Part shown: in pieces, positions 24,569 through 32,448 of the stretch
Position numbering within the stretch: the first letter of the stretch is position 1
Layout: each line of letters begins with the position of its first letter
Virus record (IMG/VR): IMGVR_UViG_3300020034_000024
Location: 1-51,656 of that record
Length of the DNA: 51,656 nt
Source of the DNA: a virus
Strand: one strand, 5' to 3'
The notes under the pieces: generated by a model
Told to the model about the DNA's origin: nothing
Database searches by the model: none
What the model saw: only the letters and a program-made list of their open reading frames with translations
Made by a program: the position numbers and the translations under genes

Positions 24569-24720
24569 TTCTTTTCCGGTTTAACTACACTTTCAATTTT
24601 TTCCTTGTACTCAATAATCGCTTTTCGATAAAGAACTGATTTATTACCCCCTTCTTTTTTCCCTTGATTGCTTGCCCACTTCATTAATTCTTTCTCAATC
24701 TTAAAACAGTCTTGTATCAT
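24565..24720 (-). CDS. Small basic protein on minus strand (51 aa)
   Basis: Starts at CAT 24718-24720 (MIQDCFKIEKELMKWASNQG), ends KPEKK with TGA overlapping the NUMOD4 ATG (ATGA). Lys/Glu-rich helical protein. The coupled arrangement suggests a two-gene minus-strand insert. Function unknown. Confidence 0.5.
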   Translation of the reverse strand: MIQDCFKIEKELMKWASNQGKKEGGNKSVLYRKAIIEYKEKIESVVKPEKK

Positions 24721-24772
24721 AGTTGTATAAACAATGTTTTCACAATATACTAATGTTGTACTAATTTAAGCA

Positions 24773-24786
24773 AATATTTGTTATAA
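24773..24786 (+). promoter_or_regulatory. Promoter candidate before scaffold/capsid operon
   Basis: AATATTTG followed by TTATAA, the third copy of the ATTTGTTATAA composite (others 2808 and 4736). The first base of the TAnnTTTG box does not match. It lies in the gap after the minus-strand insert, 61 nt before ATG 24842. Confidence 0.4.
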
Positions 24787-24841
24787 TTTTCTTTAACCTG
24801 TTGATTATCAATACTAAATTCGAACAAACAAATTTTGCATT

Positions 24842-25156
24842 ATGAATAAATTATTAGTTCGGGATTCAAAAGGTATAGAACGGGAGGTGACTAAGAAAGC
24901 TTTTGAACTTGTCGGCCATACTTACGGCTATGTGATTATTGGAGAGGTAAAAGGAAGTTCTGATGGGTTTACGGAGGTTCAAAAGGTTATGCAGGAATTG
25001 AAGGAAAAGAAAGCTGCTGATGATAAGCGTAAATTGGTTAATCAGTTTGTTGAGGATCAGCAAAAGCCACAACCTGAAGACTCATCCGTTAGCGATGAGG
25101 ACATCAAAGAAGTAATTAAAAAAGGCAAACCAGGTCCAAAACCTAAAACAAAATAA
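24842..25156 (+). CDS. Hypothetical head-region protein (104 aa)
   Basis: Begins MNKLLVRDSKGIEREVTKKA, has a small beta part with GYVIIGEV, then a helical, charged, disordered tail ending KKGKPGPKPKTK. Basic Pro/Lys end could bind DNA. Lies just before the scaffold gene. I recall similar proteins in Bacteroidota phage head operons but know no function. Confidence 0.6.
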   Translation: MNKLLVRDSKGIEREVTKKAFELVGHTYGYVIIGEVKGSSDGFTEVQKVMQELKEKKAADDKRKLVNQFVEDQQKPQPEDSSVSDEDIKEVIKKGKPGPKPKTK

Positions 25157-25158
25157 GC

Positions 25159-26004
25159 ATGAAGTACAAAGATTATTTTTTAACCCTCAAAAATCAGGGT
25201 AAAATTACTAATGAGGCGTTTGATAAGTTTTTAGAAACGGTACCAGAAGGCGAAGTACCAGATGAGGTTTTTTCAGTTCTTGAATCGACATTTATGACTG
25301 CTGACCGTGCAATTGCTGATAAAACAGTCAGCCTGAAATTAAGAAGTGAGATTCTTGATCCGCTTAAAAATGATTTTAACGACATACTTAAATTACTACC
25401 TGCCGATATTGTAATGGATGTCGAAAAGGAGCAAAGCATATACAAAAAGTTGGCTAAGATCAAAGAGGGGTTGCCAGTTGCTTTTCAAAAAGCATCAAAA
25501 GCCCCAGATGAGGCGGAGGCAAAAAAGAAACTTCAAGAACTACAGGCATCTAATCAGGAATTACTTTCCAGGTTCGAAAAGTTGAATTCTGAAACAGAGA
25601 AAAAGGAAAAAGCCTTGCAATCTGAATACGAAGGCAAAATTAAAAATTATAAACTTGATAGTGAATTGGAAAAGAAGGCAAATTCTTTTACATTCGCAGA
25701 GGCTTTCAAGGAAACGCGAGGGTCACTTACAAAAGCAATATTGAATGAGATCAAAGCCAACAATAAACTTGATCTCGTGGAAAAAGACGGGGAGTGTGAC
25801 ATCTTAATTTTAGATGAATCCGGCACTCCGAGGTTCCAAGGTAACACACCTATTACCATTAATTCGTTACTCGAAAATCCTTTCAAACCATTTTTGAAAG
25901 TATCCGAAAACGAAAAACGTGCTGATCCTGATTCAGCGAGGAAAAATTTCTCTGTAGCCGATCAACCAAAAACAAGACGAGGAGCTTCAACAGAGGTAAA
26001 GTAA
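25159..26004 (+). CDS. Putative capsid scaffolding protein
   Basis: 281 aa, directly before the capsid gene, highly charged. A helical first part (FLTLKNQGKITNEAFDKFLE) is followed by a long coiled coil at about 110-165 (EAEAKKKLQELQASNQELLS) and a C-terminal part rich in polar residues ending KTRRGASTEVK. This composition and location fit a scaffold that organises capsid assembly. No protease gene is evident nearby. Confidence 0.7.
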   Translation: MKYKDYFLTLKNQGKITNEAFDKFLETVPEGEVPDEVFSVLESTFMTADRAIADKTVSLKLRSEILDPLKNDFNDILKLLPADIVMDVEKEQSIYKKLAKIKEGLPVAFQKASKAPDEAEAKKKLQELQASNQELLSRFEKLNSETEKKEKALQSEYEGKIKNYKLDSELEKKANSFTFAEAFKETRGSLTKAILNEIKANNKLDLVEKDGECDILILDESGTPRFQGNTPITINSLLENPFKPFLKVSENEKRADPDSARKNFSVADQPKTRRGASTEVK

Positions 26005-26011
26005 TTCAATA

Positions 26012-27109
26012 ATGCCTCCAATTAATTTAAATATTGTCGGAGCGTGTGAACGGATCGTAAAAGAAGCCGAAACACTCGCAGGACAAAACTATGCGTTCAA
26101 TATGCAACGCAAAACTGGTGCTCTTGACTTCATTACATCCCCTGAAAATGGCGGAGTAGATGCAAGTTTGATCTCTCATCAGGCTGGAACAAAACTAGCA
26201 AAACTGCATATCTTTTACGATCAACGTACAAAGACATGCGAGACTACTGATGATTGCTTTTCAAATGTGTGCGATGATGGATTTACTCCACTTCGTAAAG
26301 AAGCTGATATTACAATATCGAGCTGTATTAAAACTAAGGTTCGTGGTTACTCCAATGATGATATGGCAGCTTTGTGTAACAACACAGAAGTTTTCATGCG
26401 CGAAAGAGGATTCAGCGATTTAAGAGCTGCACGTGAGCATTTCTCGGAGAAGATTCTCGCATCCATGGATGCATTAAGAGGTCAAAACAGACGATTCAAT
26501 GGGACTACAATTGCGGCAGGTAATAATGCCACGATTGATTTGTTAGGGGTTGATTCAAACAGTCAGCCAATCCCACTACCGGGTAATTTCGCTTACATGC
26601 CTTTGGATTATCAAAACAACCAATTGAATGGAACTCCTGCCGTAATTGGTCAGGGTAACTTCGAATTGTTTTGGAAACTTCACGGCTATTCTTGCTGTAA
26701 TTCATCCACTCCTTATGGAGAGGCTAATATTTCTGGTGAAGTTCGTTTCTATCTTGATCAAGCGGCCAATGCTGTTTTAGGTGCAAATGATGTTTTAATG
26801 GTGGCTCCCGGTGCTTTGCATCTGTTGACATTCAATGAAAACAGAAACATTGCCGCTTCTGGTGTTAACTCACCTGATGCGTTCCATATCGTGGTTCCTG
26901 ATCCTGCTGGTTATCCATTCTCATGGAATCTTGATTTCTACTTTGATCATTGCGATAAGGTTTGGAAATCACAGTATTCAATCCTGTGGGGAATGTTTGA
27001 TACTTTCAGAGATGATTCGTTCAGTAACAACTCAGAAACAACTGGTTCTCCTGATTGTACTGACGAACTGGACGGGCTTACTGGAGTTTTCGGATTTGCC
27101 ATCACTTAA
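26012..27109 (+). CDS. Putative major capsid protein
   Basis: 365 aa, following the scaffold, size normal for an HK97-fold capsid protein. It contains the expected pattern of an N-terminal helix-rich arm and beta-rich domains, with VRFYLDQAANAVLGANDVLM and LMVAPGALHLLTFNENRNIA near 250-280. It has ten cysteines (for example TCETTDDCFSNVCDDG near 80-95 and YSCCNSS near 229), unusual for a capsid protein. The assignment rests on context and size, with some support from composition. Confidence 0.72.
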   Translation: MPPINLNIVGACERIVKEAETLAGQNYAFNMQRKTGALDFITSPENGGVDASLISHQAGTKLAKLHIFYDQRTKTCETTDDCFSNVCDDGFTPLRKEADITISSCIKTKVRGYSNDDMAALCNNTEVFMRERGFSDLRAAREHFSEKILASMDALRGQNRRFNGTTIAAGNNATIDLLGVDSNSQPIPLPGNFAYMPLDYQNNQLNGTPAVIGQGNFELFWKLHGYSCCNSSTPYGEANISGEVRFYLDQAANAVLGANDVLMVAPGALHLLTFNENRNIAASGVNSPDAFHIVVPDPAGYPFSWNLDFYFDHCDKVWKSQYSILWGMFDTFRDDSFSNNSETTGSPDCTDELDGLTGVFGFAIT

Positions 27110-27122
27110 TCAGCGGTAGATT

Positions 27123-28073
27123 TTGTCTTGCCAATATAATTTCATCGCGATTGATCACAACTACCATTCGAGGTCCGGGCTTTTTGCTTCGGACCTCCCT
27201 GGGGTTGAGAGTTTACTTTATGAACTAATTTCGAAGGATTCGGAAACAGATTCAGAGGTTTGGGAAAGAATTTATTCAAACGCTTGGAATAATCTAGTTT
27301 CTGATGTTGACTTTGCTTTACAGGAAAAGTTTTTTGTAAATACTAAACTTATTTCACGTGAAACATCAACATTCTTGTCTGATGTTAATTCAAATACTGG
27401 ATTGGCTGGCGTGCGGATTCAATTCCAATTGCCTAGATACGCACGTTTACATGTGGTATCTGTCGATGTAATCGCAGAACAAGGATACGCAAGCCCAGGA
27501 ATAGCGTTGAAGTTTTACGAAGATGATGAAAATGGAGACCTATTATACGAAACTACAGACCAAGAAATCAGTCAAGCGGGGAAAGAAACTATTTTCGTTG
27601 ACAAAGATTTCGAAGTAGATAAACTCTTCATCGGTTACGATCCTGCTTTATTTCAACTAAGACAATCAGAAAACAAAAGCTACGCTGGATTTATCACTAA
27701 ACCGTTTGCCTTTGAATGCATGTTTCCATGTTTTGGTGGCGTTGCTTCAGTAAGTCAAATAAATGGTGGTGGTTTGAATGTAGTTTTCAATGTTTACTGT
27801 TCGGCTGAAAAATTCGTATGTGAGAATATCAATCTTTTCAAAAAGACTTTCTGGTATAAGATCGGACAGGAACTTGTAATAGAGCGTAGATACGGGAACC
27901 GGTTGAATCAGTTCACTACGATGATTCAGGAACGCGCTGAAGAGCTTACAAGCTTCTATCAGGCGAACTACTCACAATCTTTAGAGAACTCTATAAAGGC
28001 GCACAATGTAAACGAAGATCCTTATTGTTTCCAATGTAAAGGAACTGTAAATGTAAAAACTAACTTACCTTAA
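27123..28073 (+). CDS. Head-tail connector / structural protein candidate (316 aa)
   Basis: No ATG opens this frame early; TTG 27123 (MSCQYNFIAIDHNYHSRSGL) is the only good start. The middle is beta-rich (LPRYARLHVVSVDVIAEQG), and the C-terminal half is helical with FTTMIQERAEELTSFYQANY. It is Cys-containing like the capsid (CMFPCFGG, CFQCKG). Position right after the capsid fits a head-completion or decoration role. Confidence 0.6.
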   Translation: MSCQYNFIAIDHNYHSRSGLFASDLPGVESLLYELISKDSETDSEVWERIYSNAWNNLVSDVDFALQEKFFVNTKLISRETSTFLSDVNSNTGLAGVRIQFQLPRYARLHVVSVDVIAEQGYASPGIALKFYEDDENGDLLYETTDQEISQAGKETIFVDKDFEVDKLFIGYDPALFQLRQSENKSYAGFITKPFAFECMFPCFGGVASVSQINGGGLNVVFNVYCSAEKFVCENINLFKKTFWYKIGQELVIERRYGNRLNQFTTMIQERAEELTSFYQANYSQSLENSIKAHNVNEDPYCFQCKGTVNVKTNLP

Positions 28074-28074
28074 T

Positions 28075-28128
28075 ATGGCATGTAGTTGCGGGAGTAAAGG
28101 CGGTAAAAAGAAAAGACGTGGCAAATGA
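28075..28128 (+). CDS. Very small basic peptide (17 aa)
   Basis: ATG 28075 follows one base after the previous TAA and gives MACSCGSKGGKKKRRGK, then TGA. It overlaps the GTG start of the next gene by 11 bases. Two cysteines spaced C-S-C and nine basic residues suggest DNA or nucleoprotein binding if it is made. The tight packing is the only support. Confidence 0.4.
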   Translation: MACSCGSKGGKKKRRGK

Positions 28129-28600
28129 GCTTATCGGTACTATTGATAAATTAAACAGTGCAATCCGGTCCGAAAGGGTAATGCGTATTGCGCTCAGTTC
28201 TGTATTGGCTATTCACAAGCCCAGAATTTTCGAAAAAGGTTTAGACGGTTCTGATTCTAAAATAGGAACATATTCTACTAAGCCGATTTCAATAGCAAAA
28301 AAGAATCAAGCACGAAATACCGGTAAGACTTATTTCAAGACCGGTTACGCTGAGTACAAAAAAGACATTGGTAAGAATCCAGGTTATGTTAATTTAAGGA
28401 ACACCGATCAAATGAGTATGGATTACGGCCTTGTAATCAATGGCAATTCATATGGGTTTGGATTTCATAACAAATTTAATTACGACAAGAGTCAATGGAT
28501 GGAAGCAAAGTACGAGAAATCAATTTTTGATAACGACAATCAGGAATTAGATGTACTGGCAAATGTTTTGGTTTATGAATTAATTAAATCATTGTCATGA
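28118..28600 (+). CDS. Head-tail connector / tail completion protein (HK97 gp10-like)
   Basis: GTG 28118 is the start; no ATG is near in this frame. The pattern MRIALSSVLAIHKPRIFEKG then DSKIGTYSTKP (about residues 22-57) resembles HK97 gp10-type proteins of Bacteroidota phages, where a similar IG.YS..P segment occurs. 160 aa. Couples to the next gene by ATGA. Confidence 0.6.
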   Translation: MANELIGTIDKLNSAIRSERVMRIALSSVLAIHKPRIFEKGLDGSDSKIGTYSTKPISIAKKNQARNTGKTYFKTGYAEYKKDIGKNPGYVNLRNTDQMSMDYGLVINGNSYGFGFHNKFNYDKSQWMEAKYEKSIFDNDNQELDVLANVLVYELIKSLS

Positions 28601-29139
28601 CCGAAATAATCACAGATCTTGATACATGGACTGAAAGTTTTTTACCAAACTTAAATAAAAAGTTATGGGGGTTCTGTGAGCTTGCACATCGTACTGTGGC
28701 GAATGCTGATCAGCCTACGGTAATGACAATTAACGGAACTACTGATCGGCAAAACGTTACATTAGACGATCGTTATGAATTTATCACATGGTTCAGGATA
28801 GATCGCCCAACTGATTTTGTAGACAATGATGAATGGAGTTTCGGATTTAAAGAAGCAAGATTTCAAAGTCAAACATTCAGGTGGGTTATAGCGCATCGTG
28901 TTGAACTAGGAGAGAATATAATTTACAACATAGTAAATTCACTTCCTGAAAGTTTTGTAATCCCAGGTTATAAATTTGTTTTTACAAGCCCGTCAGGAAA
29001 TATTGATCATGATCATGAAAGCATCTACCGAACTGAGTTAGGAAATACTGTCTATGAAAAGCACCGGTTCTCGTGGAATTTATATGTCATCAACTTGAGT
29101 GTTGAATTTATAGTTTGTGAACCTTTAACGAGTCCATAA
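28597..29139 (+). CDS. Putative tail terminator / head-tail joining protein (180 aa)
   Basis: Beta-rich protein with WTESFLPNLNKKLWGFCELA at the start and a central EFITWFRIDRPTDFVDNDEW. It lies after the gp10-like gene, where the tail terminator is usually found. No signature is decisive. The stop overlaps the next ATG (TAATG). Confidence 0.5.
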   Translation: MTEIITDLDTWTESFLPNLNKKLWGFCELAHRTVANADQPTVMTINGTTDRQNVTLDDRYEFITWFRIDRPTDFVDNDEWSFGFKEARFQSQTFRWVIAHRVELGENIIYNIVNSLPESFVIPGYKFVFTSPSGNIDHDHESIYRTELGNTVYEKHRFSWNLYVINLSVEFIVCEPLTSP

Positions 29140-29471
29140 TGTCACAAAAATTTACACAACTATCAACAGGTACAACTCCAGACGGAACTGAAATAATGGC
29201 CGTTGTTCAAGGTGGTGCAAGTAAAAGACTTACCCTGCAACAGGTTATTAGTGCTCTTGTTCCCACAATTTCAAACTGGGATATGAGCACAGACGCTTTT
29301 CCCTCAAATTCAAAATCAGGACAAGAATATTATGGAATAAATGGGCCTACTGCAACACTTTTAGACCGAACAGGAAGCCCAATATCAGACGGTGTACTTT
29401 TGAAATCCCTACAAGCAAACGCCTCTACTTCTGATCCAACGCAATGGGCAATAACCTACACTATAATTTAA
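29139..29471 (+). CDS. Small structural / fibre-associated protein (110 aa)
   Basis: TPDGTEIMAVVQGGASKRLT (about 13-32) is a pattern that recurs at the N-terminus of tail-fibre-type proteins in Bacteroidota phages. The rest is short and polar (GQEYYGINGPTATLLDRTGS). Likely a tail or fibre accessory protein. It lies before the membrane protein and fibre genes. Confidence 0.5.
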   Translation: MSQKFTQLSTGTTPDGTEIMAVVQGGASKRLTLQQVISALVPTISNWDMSTDAFPSNSKSGQEYYGINGPTATLLDRTGSPISDGVLLKSLQANASTSDPTQWAITYTII

Positions 29472-29475
29472 ATTT

Positions 29476-29871
29476 ATGACAACAGAATTATATTTAAAAT
29501 GCTTCGTTGCTTGTTTAATAGGCAACATTATGCATGTTCTTTTTAAAATAAGATCAATGTACAAAGACCATGACGGAACAAATTTAGAGTTCTCTACATG
29601 GAAATATTTGAAGGAGGACAAATGGGCATTAATTACAGATGTATTCGCATCCTTTGCGTTGGTTTATTTAGTTGATGAGTTATTAAGCCTAGACGAGAGA
29701 TTGCTTGGTAAAATAAAAATAATATTCGTTTTTGTTGGATTCACTGGAAGTTATGTAATACTTCAGCTTATGAGTGTTGCTAAAAAGAATTTCAGGCAAG
29801 CGGCTGGATACAAGGCGAAAGAATTTGACAAATCCACAGGCAACGAGAACAAACCAACACCAACAAAATGA
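29476..29871 (+). CDS. Membrane protein, holin candidate (131 aa)
   Basis: Three hydrophobic segments at about 9-27 (CFVACLIGNIMHVLFKI), 51-72 (WALITDVFASFALVYLVDEL) and 79-100 (IKIIFVFVGFTGSYVILQLM), then a charged tail KKNFRQAAGYKAKEF. Size and topology fit a holin, but it is separate from the DUF5675 gene by the fibre and esterase genes. It couples to the fibre gene by ATGA. Confidence 0.5.
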   Translation: MTTELYLKCFVACLIGNIMHVLFKIRSMYKDHDGTNLEFSTWKYLKEDKWALITDVFASFALVYLVDELLSLDERLLGKIKIIFVFVGFTGSYVILQLMSVAKKNFRQAAGYKAKEFDKSTGNENKPTPTK

Positions 29872-32435
29872 AAAGGATATTAATATTACTACTCACTATT
29901 TGCTCTATTGCTTCTTACGGGCAGACTTTAATCGATCCAAGCGCAAGCCCAACTACGGCCAGGATAAACTCTGCTATCAGTGAGGCGTTACCCACCACAG
30001 GAACCGACACGTATAGCGTATCGCCCGTTGGTTCATTCTCCTACACTTGGTTAACCGGTAAAGCTGTTTCGATAACAATACCAAGTTCAGACGTAAACAC
30101 AGGATCTAGTACTTTAAACTTTGACGGCCTAGGAGCAAAGAATATTCAAAAATGGTCTTCAGGTTCTTTAGTTGATGTAGTATCAGGTGACATTATAGGA
30201 ACGGTCCGTTTACGTTACGATGGGACTCAATTCGTTATGGAAGGGGGAACAGGTGGAGGAGGTTCACAATCTTTGCAAGATGTCATTACAGTAAGCCCGG
30301 CAATTACTTCAGATATTAATATTACAAATTCAACTGGCAAAAAATGGCAATTTAGTTTAGATGATGGAGCCGGTAATTTTAGTAATGTGGTAATTGATCC
30401 AATCAATGGAAATGAGAACTATATTCAAACAGGAAATGCAAACAATGCTTCAAATGTTGGCATATTACCAGACCAAGCAGTTTTACTAAGTTCTGATCTA
30501 ACAAATACATACGGAGACGCAACGGTAAAAGTATCTACATCAGGCCAGAATATAGTTGAAATAACAGCTACAAATTTTGGAAGTACTGAGCAGGGTAAGG
30601 TTTTAACAACTCCTTTAACTTCTGCTTTAATTTCCGGAACAGCAGGAACTTCTAAAGTTGAGCTTACAAAGACGACTTTAGAGATTGCACCTAATGGTAA
30701 CAACGGGTCTAACGGCCAGATATTACAATCAGATGGCCAGTTCGCAACATGGCAAACAATATCCACAGGAAGCGGAACAGTTACAAGCGTATCGGTAACA
30801 ACTGCTAATGGTGTTTCAGGATCAGTTGCTACAGCCACCACTACACCCGCCATAAGCTTAACATTAGGGGCGATAACTCCAACAAGCGTAAACAGTGTTG
30901 TTCTTTCAGGATCGTCTACACCTACATTGGCAGTGACTGGAACTAGTACTATTTCAGGAACGCATTCGGGGACTTCAAGCGGAACGAATACAGGTGATCA
31001 GACTACAGTTACAGGAAACGCAGGAACTGCTACAGTATTGCAAACATCGCGCACAATAGGAACCGTAACAGGGGATGCCACAAGTGCCGGAAGCTCTTTC
31101 AATGGGTCTGCTAATAATACCAATGCTTTAACGCTTGCCACGGTAAACTCAAACGTAGGATCATTCGGATCAGCTACTCAAGTAGGAGGTTTTACAGTCA
31201 ACGCAAAAGGACTTATTACAGCGGCTTCTAATACTACAATAACACCCGCTGTAGGATCGATTACAGGATTAGGAACCGGTGTAGGGACATGGCTAGCTAC
31301 CCCATCCTATACTAATTTTCTTTCTGCAATTACTGGCACTTCGCCTTACTGGCTTTCTGCAAGTGGAACCACTATGACAGGAGCAAATACAATAACCGGA
31401 ACCACTACTAATACGCTTAAATTAAAATTTGATGCAATGGGTACAGGCATCACAGATGGCGCGGGGGTATGGTTAGAAAATAGCACAGCGGGAGCATTGG
31501 GGGCACCTCAAAATTCTCCTTCGGTTGTGCTTGATTCATATGTGTGGGGAACTACTTTAGGAACTTCGCAGCGAAGCAGATGGAGAATATTTGGGCTTCC
31601 AACACAAGCCGCTACACCAGTAGGGATTATAAAATTTTATCACTCATTGGCAGGTGCAGCGGATCAGGAAATATTAGGTATTCAAGCAAATGGCCAATAT
31701 GTATTCGGGGCATCATTAACTCAGGCTACCTTGATTTTAAAAAACACAAACTCTCAAATCTCATCTACAGGTGTTGGTAATATTAATTTCATAACCAATC
31801 TCGGAACAACAGGATATGCATTAACCCATGCACCGGCCGGTCCAGTTTCATCTACGACAGGTGAAAACGGAGCTTTAGGGTTACCGTCTGGTGGCTTCAC
31901 ACCAGCATCTGGGTCAGCATCTTACAATCACCTTACAGCATCCGGTACAATAAACATGACTGGATCTTCATCAGGAACGGTTCGTGGATTTTGGTATAAA
32001 CCAGTGTATACAGCAGCGCGGGGTGATGTGTATGGGTTGCTTTACGATCCTACGGAGACTTCAATATTAGGAAATAACTACAGTTTTATTTCAACATCCC
32101 AAGCCGCGAGGGGTGGGGTTGGAAGCGCTACGCCTAATTCAACATGGCAAGTAACTGGGTCTTTTGCGGCTGGATATGTCGCTAAAACAGCCAACTACAC
32201 ACTTACAGGAACAGACTATTTAGTAAACTGTACAGCTAACAGTTTTACTATTACATTACCTACAGCAGTTGGAATCAAGGGTAGACAATATATAATTAAG
32301 AACACCGGAACCGCTACTGTCATTACGGTTGCCACGACATCATCTCAAACGGTTGACGGAGCTGTTCCGGCAACTCTTACAAGCATGACGCCCATGAGAT
32401 TAATGAGTGATGATGCAAATTGGATAACTTGGTAA
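29868..32435 (+). CDS. Tail fibre / receptor-binding protein with signal peptide (855 aa)
   Basis: Ser/Thr/Gly-rich, repetitive beta sequence typical of fibres: GTNTGDQTTVTGNAGTATVL (near 370), FTVNAKGLITAASNTT (near 445), and a C-terminal domain ANYTLTGTDYLVNCTANSFT then IKGRQYIIKNTGTATVITVA seen in many phage fibre tips. Unusually, it begins with MKRILILLLTICSIASYGQT, a good Sec signal ending in AxxxQ type cleavage. This is the longest gene in the window. Either the signal was captured with a host gene or the protein is exported. Confidence 0.75.
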   Translation: MKRILILLLTICSIASYGQTLIDPSASPTTARINSAISEALPTTGTDTYSVSPVGSFSYTWLTGKAVSITIPSSDVNTGSSTLNFDGLGAKNIQKWSSGSLVDVVSGDIIGTVRLRYDGTQFVMEGGTGGGGSQSLQDVITVSPAITSDINITNSTGKKWQFSLDDGAGNFSNVVIDPINGNENYIQTGNANNASNVGILPDQAVLLSSDLTNTYGDATVKVSTSGQNIVEITATNFGSTEQGKVLTTPLTSALISGTAGTSKVELTKTTLEIAPNGNNGSNGQILQSDGQFATWQTISTGSGTVTSVSVTTANGVSGSVATATTTPAISLTLGAITPTSVNSVVLSGSSTPTLAVTGTSTISGTHSGTSSGTNTGDQTTVTGNAGTATVLQTSRTIGTVTGDATSAGSSFNGSANNTNALTLATVNSNVGSFGSATQVGGFTVNAKGLITAASNTTITPAVGSITGLGTGVGTWLATPSYTNFLSAITGTSPYWLSASGTTMTGANTITGTTTNTLKLKFDAMGTGITDGAGVWLENSTAGALGAPQNSPSVVLDSYVWGTTLGTSQRSRWRIFGLPTQAATPVGIIKFYHSLAGAADQEILGIQANGQYVFGASLTQATLILKNTNSQISSTGVGNINFITNLGTTGYALTHAPAGPVSSTTGENGALGLPSGGFTPASGSASYNHLTASGTINMTGSSSGTVRGFWYKPVYTAARGDVYGLLYDPTETSILGNNYSFISTSQAARGGVGSATPNSTWQVTGSFAAGYVAKTANYTLTGTDYLVNCTANSFTITLPTAVGIKGRQYIIKNTGTATVITVATTSSQTVDGAVPATLTSMTPMRLMSDDANWITW

Positions 32436-32448
32436 CAAAATTTATTAT

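Noticed and set aside
30425-30853. 142-aa minus-strand frame
   Set aside because: Lies in the low-complexity fibre gene and mirrors its repeats.
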